Origin: Patulibacter sp.
GTDB taxonomy: Bacteria; Actinomycetota; Thermoleophilia; Solirubrobacterales; Solirubrobacteraceae
NCBI GenBank assembly: GCA_031119595.1
Contig: JAVHXX010000032.1
Coordinates: 1-17,074 of the forward strand
Direction of reading: 5' to 3'
DNA length: 17,074 nucleotides
Of this stretch, positions 7,249-14,467 are shown piece after piece. A program made the translations under genes and the position numbers. Below the pieces are notes generated by a model. That model did no database searches. It was given only the letters and a program-made list of their open reading frames with translations, and was not told the origin of the DNA. Each line of letters starts with the position of its first letter. The first letter of the stretch is position 1.

Positions 7249-8757
7249 ATGGCCGTTCGCACACCTGAACCTCTCACGCCGCTGCGTCGCACGGTCGACC
7301 CCGACGGCGGCGATGCGCGCGACCGCCGCAACACCCGGCCGCCCGTGCTGGCCTTCCTCCTGCGGGCCTACACCTTCCGTGCGCTGGGCCGCATCGCGAG
7401 CCTCCTCATCGTCGACGGCATCGCGATCTTCGCAGCGCTCTTCATCGCGCTCAGCTTCAAGGCGGTCGTCAAGGACGCCTGGTCGCTCCACAACGAGATC
7501 ACCGGCGCCAAGCAGTACTTCGCCTTCACGTACCTGCTCGCGGTGCTGCTCTTCTCCCGCTCCGACCTCTACGCCCAGCGCGGCGCGCGGCCCGGGTCGT
7601 CGAAGGTCGTCGCCTGCCTGTTCCAGGTCACGATCGTCGCCGTGATCTACGCCGTCGCGAGCGGCCAGGAGTTCAACTCCTTCTACATCTTCTACGGCAC
7701 CCTCTTCTTCTCGGTGGCGATCGTCGTGAGCATGCGCTGGGCCTACGAGGTCTTCACCGGCCGAGCACTGCGTGCCGCCGGCTACCGGCGCCGCGCGCTG
7801 GTCGTCGGTGAGGTCGAGGACCTCGCCGCCCTGAGCCGCTCGCTCGAGCGCAGCCGCCACGAACCCATGCAGGTCGTCGCGCAGGCCTCGATCACCGCCC
7901 GCGGCAAGGGCATCACCCCGATCGCCGAACTGTCCGCGATCGACGCCCTCCTCGACCGCTCCCCCGTCGACGAGGTCATCCTCGCCGACCCGGACTACCC
8001 CGAAGAGGCCGTCCTCGACCTCGTCGGCGCGTGCCACCGCCGCGGCGTCCGGGTGCGGATCTCGCCGGCCACCACCGACGTCCTCGTGCGCCGCGCGCAC
8101 TTCGTGCCCGGCTCGGCCGCGCCGCTCTTCGAGCTCCGCCCGCCCGTCTTCGAGGGCTTCGACTTCTGGAGCAAGCGCGCCTTCGACCTCGTCGTCAGCG
8201 GCCTCCTGGTGATCGTCCTCAGCCCGCTGATGGCCCTCATCTTCCTCGCGATCAAGCTCGACTCCCGCGGCCCGCTGCTCTACCGCTCCGTGCGGCCCGG
8301 CCTCGGCGGCGCGCCCTTCGACTGCTTCAAGCTCCGCACCATGGTCGTCGGCGCCGACCAGATGCAGTCCACCCTCGAGCAGGACAACGAAGCCGACGGC
8401 GCCCTCTTCAAGATCCGCGCCGATCCGCGCGTCACACGCGTCGGCGCGTTCCTGCGCCGCTTCTCCCTCGACGAGCTCCCGCAGCTCCTCAACGTCCTCC
8501 GCGGCGAGATGAGCCTCGTCGGTCCGCGCCCCCTCCCCGAGCGCGACTACGCCCTCATGACGCCGCGCCACCGCCGCCGCTACGAAGTCCTCCCCGGCAT
8601 GACCGGCCTCTGGCAGATCTCCGGCCGCTCCGACCTCACCTTCGACGAACTGGTGCGACTCGACTTCCAGTACCTCGAAGCGTGGAGCGTGTCCCTCGAC
8701 CTCTCAATCATCGCCAAGACCATCCCGGCGGTCTTGCGCAAGCGCGGGGCGTACTGA
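7249..8757 (+). CDS. Polyprenyl-phosphate sugar-1-phosphate transferase (WbaP/WcaJ type)
   Basis: A 502-residue large polyprenol phosphoglycosyl transferase. It has a hydrophobic N-terminal part with about four membrane helices (46-70, 90-104, 120-138, 145-163) and a Rossmann-like CoA-binding-type middle domain (about 180-285). A membrane segment (312-336) leads into the catalytic bacterial sugar transferase domain (308-502). Key blocks are KRAFDLVVSGLL, FKLRTMV, the catalytic D408-E409 pair in FSLDELPQLLNVLRGEMSLV, GPRPLPERDY, and LPGMTGLWQISGRS. It should transfer a sugar-1-phosphate from a UDP-sugar to undecaprenyl phosphate at the inner face of the membrane, starting a repeat unit. The sugar is unknown. 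I chose the ATG at 7249 because GGAGG lies 11 nt upstream (7233-7237); an in-frame GTG at 7219 is an alternative. It is divergent from lemA and convergent with the polysaccharide operon. Confidence 0.94.
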   Translation: MAVRTPEPLTPLRRTVDPDGGDARDRRNTRPPVLAFLLRAYTFRALGRIASLLIVDGIAIFAALFIALSFKAVVKDAWSLHNEITGAKQYFAFTYLLAVLLFSRSDLYAQRGARPGSSKVVACLFQVTIVAVIYAVASGQEFNSFYIFYGTLFFSVAIVVSMRWAYEVFTGRALRAAGYRRRALVVGEVEDLAALSRSLERSRHEPMQVVAQASITARGKGITPIAELSAIDALLDRSPVDEVILADPDYPEEAVLDLVGACHRRGVRVRISPATTDVLVRRAHFVPGSAAPLFELRPPVFEGFDFWSKRAFDLVVSGLLVIVLSPLMALIFLAIKLDSRGPLLYRSVRPGLGGAPFDCFKLRTMVVGADQMQSTLEQDNEADGALFKIRADPRVTRVGAFLRRFSLDELPQLLNVLRGEMSLVGPRPLPERDYALMTPRHRRRYEVLPGMTGLWQISGRSDLTFDELVRLDFQYLEAWSVSLDLSIIAKTIPAVLRKRGAY

Positions 8758-8778
8758 GCCGACTCCTTGCGGCGGCTG

Positions 8779-8810
8779 GGTTCCTCGGGTGAGGGACGCG
8801 GCCGTGGTGG
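8779..8810 (+). repeat. Imperfect direct repeat, left copy
   Basis: A 32-bp stretch containing GTGAGGGACGCGGCCG. It resembles 8984-9018 (CTGAGGGACGGGGCCG). The two copies flank the large inverted repeat and match at about four of five positions. Confidence 0.55.
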
Positions 8811-8970
8811 CGGGCGCGGAGCGTGCCGGCCTTGCCTGCGGCGCCTCGGCCCCCACCCCCGGTCGGACACCCTTTCGGTCGGGCTCGCAGGCTCGCGCTC
8901 CCTGCGGTCGCCACGGTCCGCCCGGGGGTGGGGGCCGAGGCTTGCGGCATGCCGGCACGCTCCGCGCCCG
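8811..8970. repeat. Large inverted repeat (MITE-like or cruciform)
   Basis: A 160-bp element. The outer arms 8811-8830 (CGGGCGCGGAGCGTGCCGGC) and 8951-8970 are perfect 20-bp complements. The inner arms 8843-8862 (GCCTCGGCCCCCACCCCCGG) and 8922-8941 are another perfect 20-bp pair, extended to about 8868/8916 with one mismatch. The connectors are 12 and 9 bp. The loop contains a smaller hairpin (CGCAGG with CCTGCG). It has no coding signature and no T run. It could be a non-autonomous mobile element, a dispersed palindromic repeat, or a 3'-end structure for the convergent genes. Confidence 0.8.
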
Positions 8971-8983
8971 AGCTGCGGCTGCC

Positions 8984-9018
8984 GGTTTCTTGGCTGAGGG
9001 ACGGGGCCGCTGTGGTGG
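8984..9018 (+). repeat. Imperfect direct repeat, right copy
   Basis: The counterpart of 8779-8810, beginning GGTTTCTTGGCTGAGGGAC and ending TGTGGTGG. It lies 13 bp beyond the right arm of the inverted repeat. Confidence 0.55.
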
Positions 9019-9166
9019 GGCTCAGTCCGCCCCGCGCTGGCTTCGGCCGCCGGGATGGGCTTGGCTCGATGGGTCGGTCGCGGGACGGGCGACTCCTGGT
9101 CTGCTGTGGGACAGGCGCCGGTGGCTCCGTGGGGCGGTCGTGCGGTGCGTGGCGGGCCGCGCCGCG

Positions 9167-9227
9167 GAAGCGACACACAAAGATGCTCGGTTTACGCAGC
9201 GAACTTCTTTGGGTTCAACCCCGGCGG
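9167..9227. repeat. 61-bp repeat with hairpin, copy 1
   Basis: Begins GAAGCGACACACAAAGAT and contains CTCGGTTTACGC, TTCTTTGGGTTC and ACCCC. It is nearly identical to 9240-9300, with a period of 73 bp and a 12-bp spacer. Inside it CAAAGA pairs with TCTTTG around a short loop, giving a 12-position stem with two mismatches. On the minus strand it lies after the stop of the O-antigen ligase-like gene, as a possible 3'-UTR element. Confidence 0.85.
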
Positions 9228-9239
9228 CCACACGCCACC

Positions 9240-9300
9240 GAAGCGACACACAAAGATCCTCGGTTTACGCCGCGAGGTTCTTTGGGTTCGACCCCGACGG
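9240..9300. repeat. 61-bp repeat with hairpin, copy 2
   Basis: The second copy of the repeat at 9167-9227. Its stem is better paired: CAAAGATCCTCG against CGAGGTTCTTTG, with one mismatch in 12. At stem position 8 copy 1 has a G-C pair and copy 2 a C-G pair, a compensatory change that supports selection for the hairpin. Confidence 0.85.
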
Positions 9301-9331
9301 CGGGTGTGCGGACGCCGGGGCCGCCGGCGCG

Positions 9332-11431
9332 CTACGGCGTGGTTGCCGGGGCCGCCGTGGTGCTTGCCGGGGCGGTGGGCGCGGGGTCGGCGGCGGGGGC
9401 GGTGGCTGCGGTCGCGAGGGCCGCAGTGAGGGAGGCGCGGAGCGAGTTGGAGTACGGGTCGAGGTAGGTGGCGGCGCGGTAGGCCGCCACGGCCCGGGCC
9501 GCGTCGCCGGACGAGTACAGCTCGAAGTTGAAGAGCTGCACCCACGCGGCCGGGTTGTTCGGCTGCTGGGCGACGCCGTCGTCGATGGCGGCGCGTGCGG
9601 CGGTGACGTCACCACCGGCGACGAGGGCGGCGGCCTCGATCGCGTGGGTGTCGAGGGAGACGTCGTCCTGCTGGACCGCGCGCTTCGAGAGCTTCACGGC
9701 CTTCGGGACGTCGCCCTTGGAGATTGCCTGCAGCGCCTGCTGACTCGTGCGGAACGCGCGATACGGCTCGGTGATGCTCCAGAGCGCGAGCAGCATGAAC
9801 GCCGCGAGCTGCAGACGCGGCACCCAGCGACCGACCGCCGCCGCGCGGCCCTCGCCGTCCGCGACGCCCTCCGCGGGGTTCGGGACGTCCGCGGGCGCGC
9901 CGATGCTGCCCCGCCCCGCGAGCCACCCGGCCGCGATCAGCGCCGGGAGCGTGGCGGCGGGGAAGGACCAGGTCCAGTCGAGCGAGGAATGCACGCCGAA
10001 CGCGACGACGGCGGCGAGCAACGCCATCGACCCGACGCGCTCGGGCGGCCATGGCTGCTGGCGCTTGCCGAGCGTGCGCTTGACCGCCACGAGCCACGAG
10101 CCCCACAGCGCGAGCGCGACCGCGAGCCCGACGAAGCCGAGGTCGGCGAGGACCTGGACGAGGAAGCCGTGGGCGTGCTCGACGTCGTAGGTGTCGGTGC
10201 GGACCCGGAGCCGGGCGGTGCCGTAGCCGTTCGCGCCGACGCCGATCACGGGATGCGCCTTCGCGAGCCGGAACGCGTCGCGCCAGTAGAGGCTGCGGGC
10301 GTTCCCCGCCGACGTGAGCCGGTTGGGCGAGTTCGCCGGGGCGCTCCCGGCGACGGTGTTCGCGGCGGGGTTGGTGAGCTGGTACCAGCCGTTGGAGATG
10401 GTGCCGCCGAGCCCGCGCTGGCTCTGGGTGAGCGCGGCGGCGCCCGCGATCGGCACGAGCAACACGCCGCACAGGAGCACGAACCCGACGCGGCGGCGCA
10501 GCGCGCCGGTCGGCGCCTTCGCGGCGATGAGGAACTGCAGGAGCAGCGACAGGAGCGTGACCAGCACGACCGTCACGAGCACGACGGCGCCGAAGCGGTG
10601 CCCGGCCGTCTCGCGCTGGAGGAGGTCGATGTTGTCGGTGGTGAGGTCGGTCTGGGCGAAGGCCCACAGCACGATCACCGCCGCACCCACGAGCGGCAGG
10701 ACGAGCGCGGCGGCGGTCCGCAGACGCGCCGGCGCGAGGATCACCCACACCGCGACGGCGCAGGCCGCAGCGATCAGTGCGCCGCGCGAATACGACAGCA
10801 TGATCACGACGAACTCGACCGTGAGGGCCGGCGCCGAGAGGATGTCGAGGATCGGGCGGCCGATGCGGCGGGTGCCGTAATAGAGCCACAGCGGCACGCC
10901 GAACGCCGCGATCAGTCCGACCGCGTTCCAGTACTGCAGCGGCTCGCGGAGGCGGGCGTAGCGCTCGTTCGGGGCGAGCGTCTCCGGGGTGATCTTCGAA
11001 AGCAGCGCGACGATCGAGATCCCGACCGACGCAAGCGCCAAGCCCAGCAGGACGCTGCGCCAGCGCTGCGGGAACGTGCGGGCCACCACCACCGAACCGG
11101 TGAAGACGGCGAGGTAGCCGAGGAGCCGGTTGACCTCGTCCCACGTGGCGGACGGGTCGACCGACCAGGTGATCGAGAAGCCGCTCAGGGCGATGAACGC
11201 CCCGAAGAGCGCGACCGACCACTGGCCGGCAACACCGGGGCGCCCCTTCTGGGACCGACAGTAGGCGACGAGCCCGAGGCCGAGGATCACCCCGGCCGCG
11301 TTGACGATCACCGCCCGCGAGGACGCGAGGCCCGGCCCGGCGACGATGCTCAGGCCGATGAGCAGGACGCCGAAGCCCACGCCGATGCGCAGGTCACGAC
11401 CGTCCGATGGGGCTGCATGCGACGCAACCAC
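9332..11431 (-). CDS. O-antigen ligase/polymerase (Wzy/WaaL-like) with C-terminal TPR-like region
   Basis: A 699-residue polytopic membrane protein. About a dozen hydrophobic segments fill residues 15-500. The ligase-family landmarks are present: YWNAVGLIAAFG near 168, SYSRGALI at 213-220, and a large outer loop (about 335-420). That loop contains YWRDAFRLAKAHPVIGVGAN (382-401) and the EHAHGFLVQVLADLGFVGL block. HSSLDWTW is at 481-488. The C-terminus (about 550-680) is helical with repeats resembling TPRs (GDVPKAVKLSKRAVQQ, then GDAARAVAAYRAATYLDPYS), ending in an Ala/Pro/Thr tail. It should polymerise or ligate undecaprenyl-linked glycan outside the membrane; which of the two cannot be told from sequence. 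The predicted GTG start at 11431 lies 20 nt after the upstream gene, with no clear ribosome-binding site, so the exact start is uncertain. It is the last gene of the polysaccharide operon. Confidence 0.87.
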   Translation of the reverse strand: MVASHAAPSDGRDLRIGVGFGVLLIGLSIVAGPGLASSRAVIVNAAGVILGLGLVAYCRSQKGRPGVAGQWSVALFGAFIALSGFSITWSVDPSATWDEVNRLLGYLAVFTGSVVVARTFPQRWRSVLLGLALASVGISIVALLSKITPETLAPNERYARLREPLQYWNAVGLIAAFGVPLWLYYGTRRIGRPILDILSAPALTVEFVVIMLSYSRGALIAAACAVAVWVILAPARLRTAAALVLPLVGAAVIVLWAFAQTDLTTDNIDLLQRETAGHRFGAVVLVTVVLVTLLSLLLQFLIAAKAPTGALRRRVGFVLLCGVLLVPIAGAAALTQSQRGLGGTISNGWYQLTNPAANTVAGSAPANSPNRLTSAGNARSLYWRDAFRLAKAHPVIGVGANGYGTARLRVRTDTYDVEHAHGFLVQVLADLGFVGLAVALALWGSWLVAVKRTLGKRQQPWPPERVGSMALLAAVVAFGVHSSLDWTWSFPAATLPALIAAGWLAGRGSIGAPADVPNPAEGVADGEGRAAAVGRWVPRLQLAAFMLLALWSITEPYRAFRTSQQALQAISKGDVPKAVKLSKRAVQQDDVSLDTHAIEAAALVAGGDVTAARAAIDDGVAQQPNNPAAWVQLFNFELYSSGDAARAVAAYRAATYLDPYSNSLRASLTAALATAATAPAADPAPTAPASTTAAPATTP

Positions 11432-11451
11432 GGGCGGAGGGGGCGTCGCGA

Positions 11452-12093
11452 TCAGGGCGTCTGCTCGGTGCCGGCCGGGGCGGGACCGAAGCGGCCCACC
11501 GCGTAACGGACGAGGGGCAGCGCCGCCGAGAACAGCACGACCACCGCGGACGCGGCGAGCGGGAGCGGGAGGCTGAAGGCGTTCGCGATCGACGGCGCGC
11601 GGCTCTCGCCGGGGTCGATCGACTTGCCGTCGATGACGGTCGGCGCGGGAGCCGGGGCGGCTGCACCGACCGGAGCGGCCGGGTTGATCCCGGAGGCCTG
11701 GAGGGCCTTCGACAGGGCTTCGGGCGACGCGGTCGCGCCGGCGCCGGCGCTCGGGCCGCCACCACTGCTCGTGCCACCGCCGGCGGCACCCGACGAGCTC
11801 CCGCTACCGGTCGAGCCACTGCTGGACGAGCCGCCGCGCGCGGCCTTCACCTGTGCGGCCTTGATGAGGCCGACGCAGTCGGTGTATTCGCTGGCGTCGG
11901 CGGGCTGGTTCGCCAGGGCGGATTCGAAGTCGGCCTGGGAATGGTTCGTGCTCACCGTGCCGGTCTGGGCGCACTCGGTCCAGACGGCGTCGCCGTTGGC
12001 GCTCGCCTGGGCGGGCACGATGAGGGCGAGCCCGACGGCCGTCGCCAGGACTCCTCGCCCGGCACGCCGGAACGGATTCGTCGCGAAGGTCAT
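11452..12093 (-). CDS. Exported low-complexity protein with C-terminal membrane anchor, unknown function
   Basis: A 213-residue protein I do not recognise. A signal peptide is clear (RRAGRGVLATAVGLALIVPA, with likely cleavage after AQASA near residue 32). A short conserved-looking module follows (33-85) with two cysteines, C41 and C73, which could form a disulfide. Then comes a Ser/Gly-rich linker (about 86-122), an Ala/Pro stretch, and a C-terminal transmembrane helix (about 176-197) followed by a short basic tail. The layout suggests an outward-facing domain held to the membrane. The ATG at 12091-12093 overlaps the upstream glycosyltransferase stop as ATGA. An earlier ATG at 12144 would add residues before the signal peptide, so I reject it. 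Operon position suggests a role in export or assembly of the surface glycan; this is inference only. Confidence 0.8.
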   Translation of the reverse strand: MTFATNPFRRAGRGVLATAVGLALIVPAQASANGDAVWTECAQTGTVSTNHSQADFESALANQPADASEYTDCVGLIKAAQVKAARGGSSSSGSTGSGSSSGAAGGGTSSGGGPSAGAGATASPEALSKALQASGINPAAPVGAAAPAPAPTVIDGKSIDPGESRAPSIANAFSLPLPLAASAVVVLFSAALPLVRYAVGRFGPAPAGTEQTP

Positions 12094-13226
12094 GCGCGCC
12101 ACGCTAGCGAACGGGTCACCTGGTCCGCGAAGGCTGACGCCCACGCCTGTTGGGTGTACGCACGCGCCGCGGCCTGTCCGGCACGCCGAATGCCCTGCAT
12201 TTGCGGGGTCTCGGGCGCCGCGGCCCTCTGGAGTGCCCGGGCAAGACCATTCGTATCCCCGGACGCGACCACGAGACCGGTGCGGCCGTCCACCACGAGG
12301 CCGCCGGCGGCAGCTCCGACCTCGGTCGACGCGATCACGAGTGCTCCGGCGTGCATGGCCTCATTGACCACCAAACCCCACGGCTCCCGAAACGTTGCGG
12401 TCCGCTCGCTCGGCACCACGATCGCGGCGGCCGCGGAGAGCTCCTCGCGCACGCGCGCGGGCGCGAGAGGACCCAGCGACACCACTCCGGCGTGCCCGGC
12501 GGCGCGGCGCGGTTCGGGGCCGATGAGGCGCAGCTCGGCGGGTGGCGCGGCTCCGGGCGACGGCGGCGTGCCGAGCCCCGACGCGTCCCACGCGCGCAGG
12601 AGCCAGTCGACGCCCTTGCCGGGGTCGTCGCGGCCCACGTAGACGAGGCGGCGCGGCCGGGCAGTCTCGCGGGCGGTGTCGTCGTCGATGGTCCAGAAGG
12701 CCTGGTCGACGGCCTGCGGCGCGACGGTCGTGTGGCGCGCGCCGTGCAGCGCGGCGAAGCGGGAGACGTGGTCGCCGTACGTGACGACGGCCGCGGCGCG
12801 GCGGTAGAGCAGCCGCAGGAGCAGGGCGCCGGGCGCGTGCGCGACGGACCGCGGATGGGCCCAGAGCGCCGTCCACAGGAGGAAGGGCACGCGGGCGCGC
12901 TCGGCGCCGAGCCATGCCGCCGGGAGGGCGGTCCGGCCGACGGTGCCGGCGACGACCGCGCTGTAGCGCCCGCTCGCCGCGAGCCCATGGACCTCGCGCT
13001 GCGTGACCTTCCGGACGGGGAGGCCGTGGTCGTCGACGCCACCGGTGGCGTGCAGCCCACCGCCGAAGAGTGCGAACTCGACGGGGATCAGCTCGGCGAG
13101 TGCCCGGAACGCGCCGACGCGATCCGGCGGGACCTCGGTCGTCACGAAGAGCACCGGCCGGGCGGGGTCGATGGCGTCGGCCGGGCCGGCGGCGGCGCGG
13201 CCGGTCGGCGGCGCGGGTTCCGTCAC
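12090..13226 (-). CDS. GT-B glycosyltransferase, family 4 type
   Basis: A 378-residue GT4-like glycosyltransferase. The N-terminal Rossmann domain begins after about residue 24 (VLFVTTEVPPDRVGAFRALA). The C-terminal donor-binding domain begins near 192 (RRLVYVGRDDPGKGVDWLLRAW). It includes the E-x7-E motif E281...E289 in EPWGLVVNEAMHAG and VVDGRTGLVV. It should add one sugar to the lipid-linked intermediate at the cytoplasmic face; donor and acceptor are not predictable. The GTG at 13224-13226 overlaps the preceding gene's stop as GTGA, which fixes the start better than any upstream ATG in this open frame. Its own stop overlaps the next gene as ATGA. The N-terminal domain lacks a textbook glycine-rich acceptor loop, and the N-terminus has a 20-residue Ala/Pro extension. 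Confidence 0.88.
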   Translation of the reverse strand: MTEPAPPTGRAAAGPADAIDPARPVLFVTTEVPPDRVGAFRALAELIPVEFALFGGGLHATGGVDDHGLPVRKVTQREVHGLAASGRYSAVVAGTVGRTALPAAWLGAERARVPFLLWTALWAHPRSVAHAPGALLLRLLYRRAAAVVTYGDHVSRFAALHGARHTTVAPQAVDQAFWTIDDDTARETARPRRLVYVGRDDPGKGVDWLLRAWDASGLGTPPSPGAAPPAELRLIGPEPRRAAGHAGVVSLGPLAPARVREELSAAAAIVVPSERTATFREPWGLVVNEAMHAGALVIASTEVGAAAGGLVVDGRTGLVVASGDTNGLARALQRAAAPETPQMQGIRRAGQAAARAYTQQAWASAFADQVTRSLAWRA

Positions 13227-14467
13227 CGTGTCGAGCCGATCGACGCCGGCGCGGCGGCCGGCACGCCATCGCTGCCGGTGCGGTCGGCGAGGAGGCGTTC
13301 GTACACGGCGACCGTCGTGCGGCCGACGACGTCCCATGAGCAGTGCTCGGCCATGACCCGGCGGCCGAGCTTGCCGAGCCGCAGGCGTTCGGCCTTGTCG
13401 GAGAGGAGGCGGTCGATGACGCGGGCGAGGTGCTCGACGTCGCCGGGGGCGGCGAGCTGGATGCCGCTGCCGAGGTCGGCGAGATCGAGGGGACCGGGCT
13501 CGCCGAGCGCGCCGATCGTCGGCACGCCGTGCGCCATCGACTCGACGTACGCGACGCCGTAGGCCTCGTTCACCGACGGCATCACCGCGAGGGTGCTGTC
13601 GTCGAGGGCCGCCATCGCCTCGGCCGGCGGGAGCTGCCCGGTGAAGACGACGCGGTCGGCCATGTCGAGTTCGACGGCGAGCTGCTCGAGGTGCGCGCGC
13701 TCGGGGCCGTCGCCGACGATCACGTACCGGAGCTTCGGCCAGCGCCCGCGCAGCACCCACATCGCGCGCATCACGTCGGCGTGGCGCTTGCGCTCGATGA
13801 GGTGGGCGACGGTGATGAGGGTGTGGTCGCGCGGCGGGCGCGGGTCGGCGTCCGGGATGTCGGCCCCGAGGAGCAGCACCTCGACGGGCGACGTCGTGAG
13901 GCGCTGGCAGGCCGTGCGGATGCCGGAGCTGTTCGCGAGGACGAGGTCCGAGGCGTTGAGCCCGGCCGACACGTTCATGGCCCAGTCGGGGCGCAGCGGC
14001 GCGGTGTGAAAGACGTCGCCGCCGTGCACGGAGGTCACGACGGGGACGGCCGGGAGCTTGCGCGCGCGGCGGAGCGCGTCGGCGGCCGGGACCGCGTTGT
14101 GCGCGTGGACGATCTCGTACGGGAAGTGGGAGTGCAGGCGGCGCAGGGCGCGGCCGAGCGGGCGGGCCGCCCACTTGCCCCACACCCCGTACGAGCCGAT
14201 CCGGCCCGGCGAGATGTAGGGCACGTAGGTGATCGGGAGGCCGTCGAGCTCGGTGTGGCGCGGCTGGCGGAGGAGCGTCCGGAATTCCCGCAGCGCCGTG
14301 CCGGGCCCGGCCTTCAGCGACGACGCCGGCGGGATCACCCGGTGCAGCACGAGCACCTGGACCTCGGCGCCGGCCTGGTGCGCCGCGACCGCCTGCCGGT
14401 GGCTCCACACGCCGAGCACCGGGTCGTGCGCGCGCGGGTAGAACTCGGCGACGACGGCGACCTTCAT
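13223..14467 (-). CDS. GT-B glycosyltransferase, family 4
   Basis: A 414-residue cytoplasmic glycosyltransferase with a standard GT4 layout. The N-terminal domain opens with MKVAVVAEFYPRAHDPVLGV, and HAHNAVPAA and VHGGDVF are in the acceptor half (121-153). The C-terminal domain starts near 214 (TLITVAHLIERKRHADVMRA, VIVGDGPERAHLEQLA, VVFTGQLP). The donor-binding E-x7-E motif is E301...E309 in NEAYGVAYVESMAHGVP. It likely transfers a hexose-type sugar from a nucleotide donor with retention of configuration. The ATG at 14465-14467 overlaps the upstream gene's stop as ATGA, and the stop overlaps the next gene's GTG. It is the middle gene of a coupled glycosyltransferase run. Confidence 0.93.
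   Translation of the reverse strand: MKVAVVAEFYPRAHDPVLGVWSHRQAVAAHQAGAEVQVLVLHRVIPPASSLKAGPGTALREFRTLLRQPRHTELDGLPITYVPYISPGRIGSYGVWGKWAARPLGRALRRLHSHFPYEIVHAHNAVPAADALRRARKLPAVPVVTSVHGGDVFHTAPLRPDWAMNVSAGLNASDLVLANSSGIRTACQRLTTSPVEVLLLGADIPDADPRPPRDHTLITVAHLIERKRHADVMRAMWVLRGRWPKLRYVIVGDGPERAHLEQLAVELDMADRVVFTGQLPPAEAMAALDDSTLAVMPSVNEAYGVAYVESMAHGVPTIGALGEPGPLDLADLGSGIQLAAPGDVEHLARVIDRLLSDKAERLRLGKLGRRVMAEHCSWDVVGRTTVAVYERLLADRTGSDGVPAAAPASIGSTR

Larger units (their letters stand above)
8758..9331. other. 574-bp gene-free, repeat-rich gap between convergent genes
   Basis: This gap lies between the 3' ends of the sugar transferase and the O-antigen ligase-like gene. Open frames across it are GC-driven and have no family signature. 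It contains a large inverted repeat, a pair of imperfect direct repeats flanking it, and two 61-bp tandem repeats (each listed separately). I see nothing in 9019-9166 other than GC-rich sequence. Confidence 0.7.

Noticed and set aside
9210..9222. tRNA-like T arm (GGGTTCAACCC) in the 61-bp repeat
   Set aside because: The TTC-A motif recalls a T arm, but no acceptor stem, D arm or anticodon arm can be folded around it.
9167..9300. CRISPR array
   Set aside because: Only two 61-bp units with a 12-bp spacer are present; there are no regular spacers and no cas gene.
8789..11506. 905-codon plus-strand open frame
   Set aside because: It lies antisense to the ligase gene, has no domain, and has the charged composition typical of GC-driven shadow frames.
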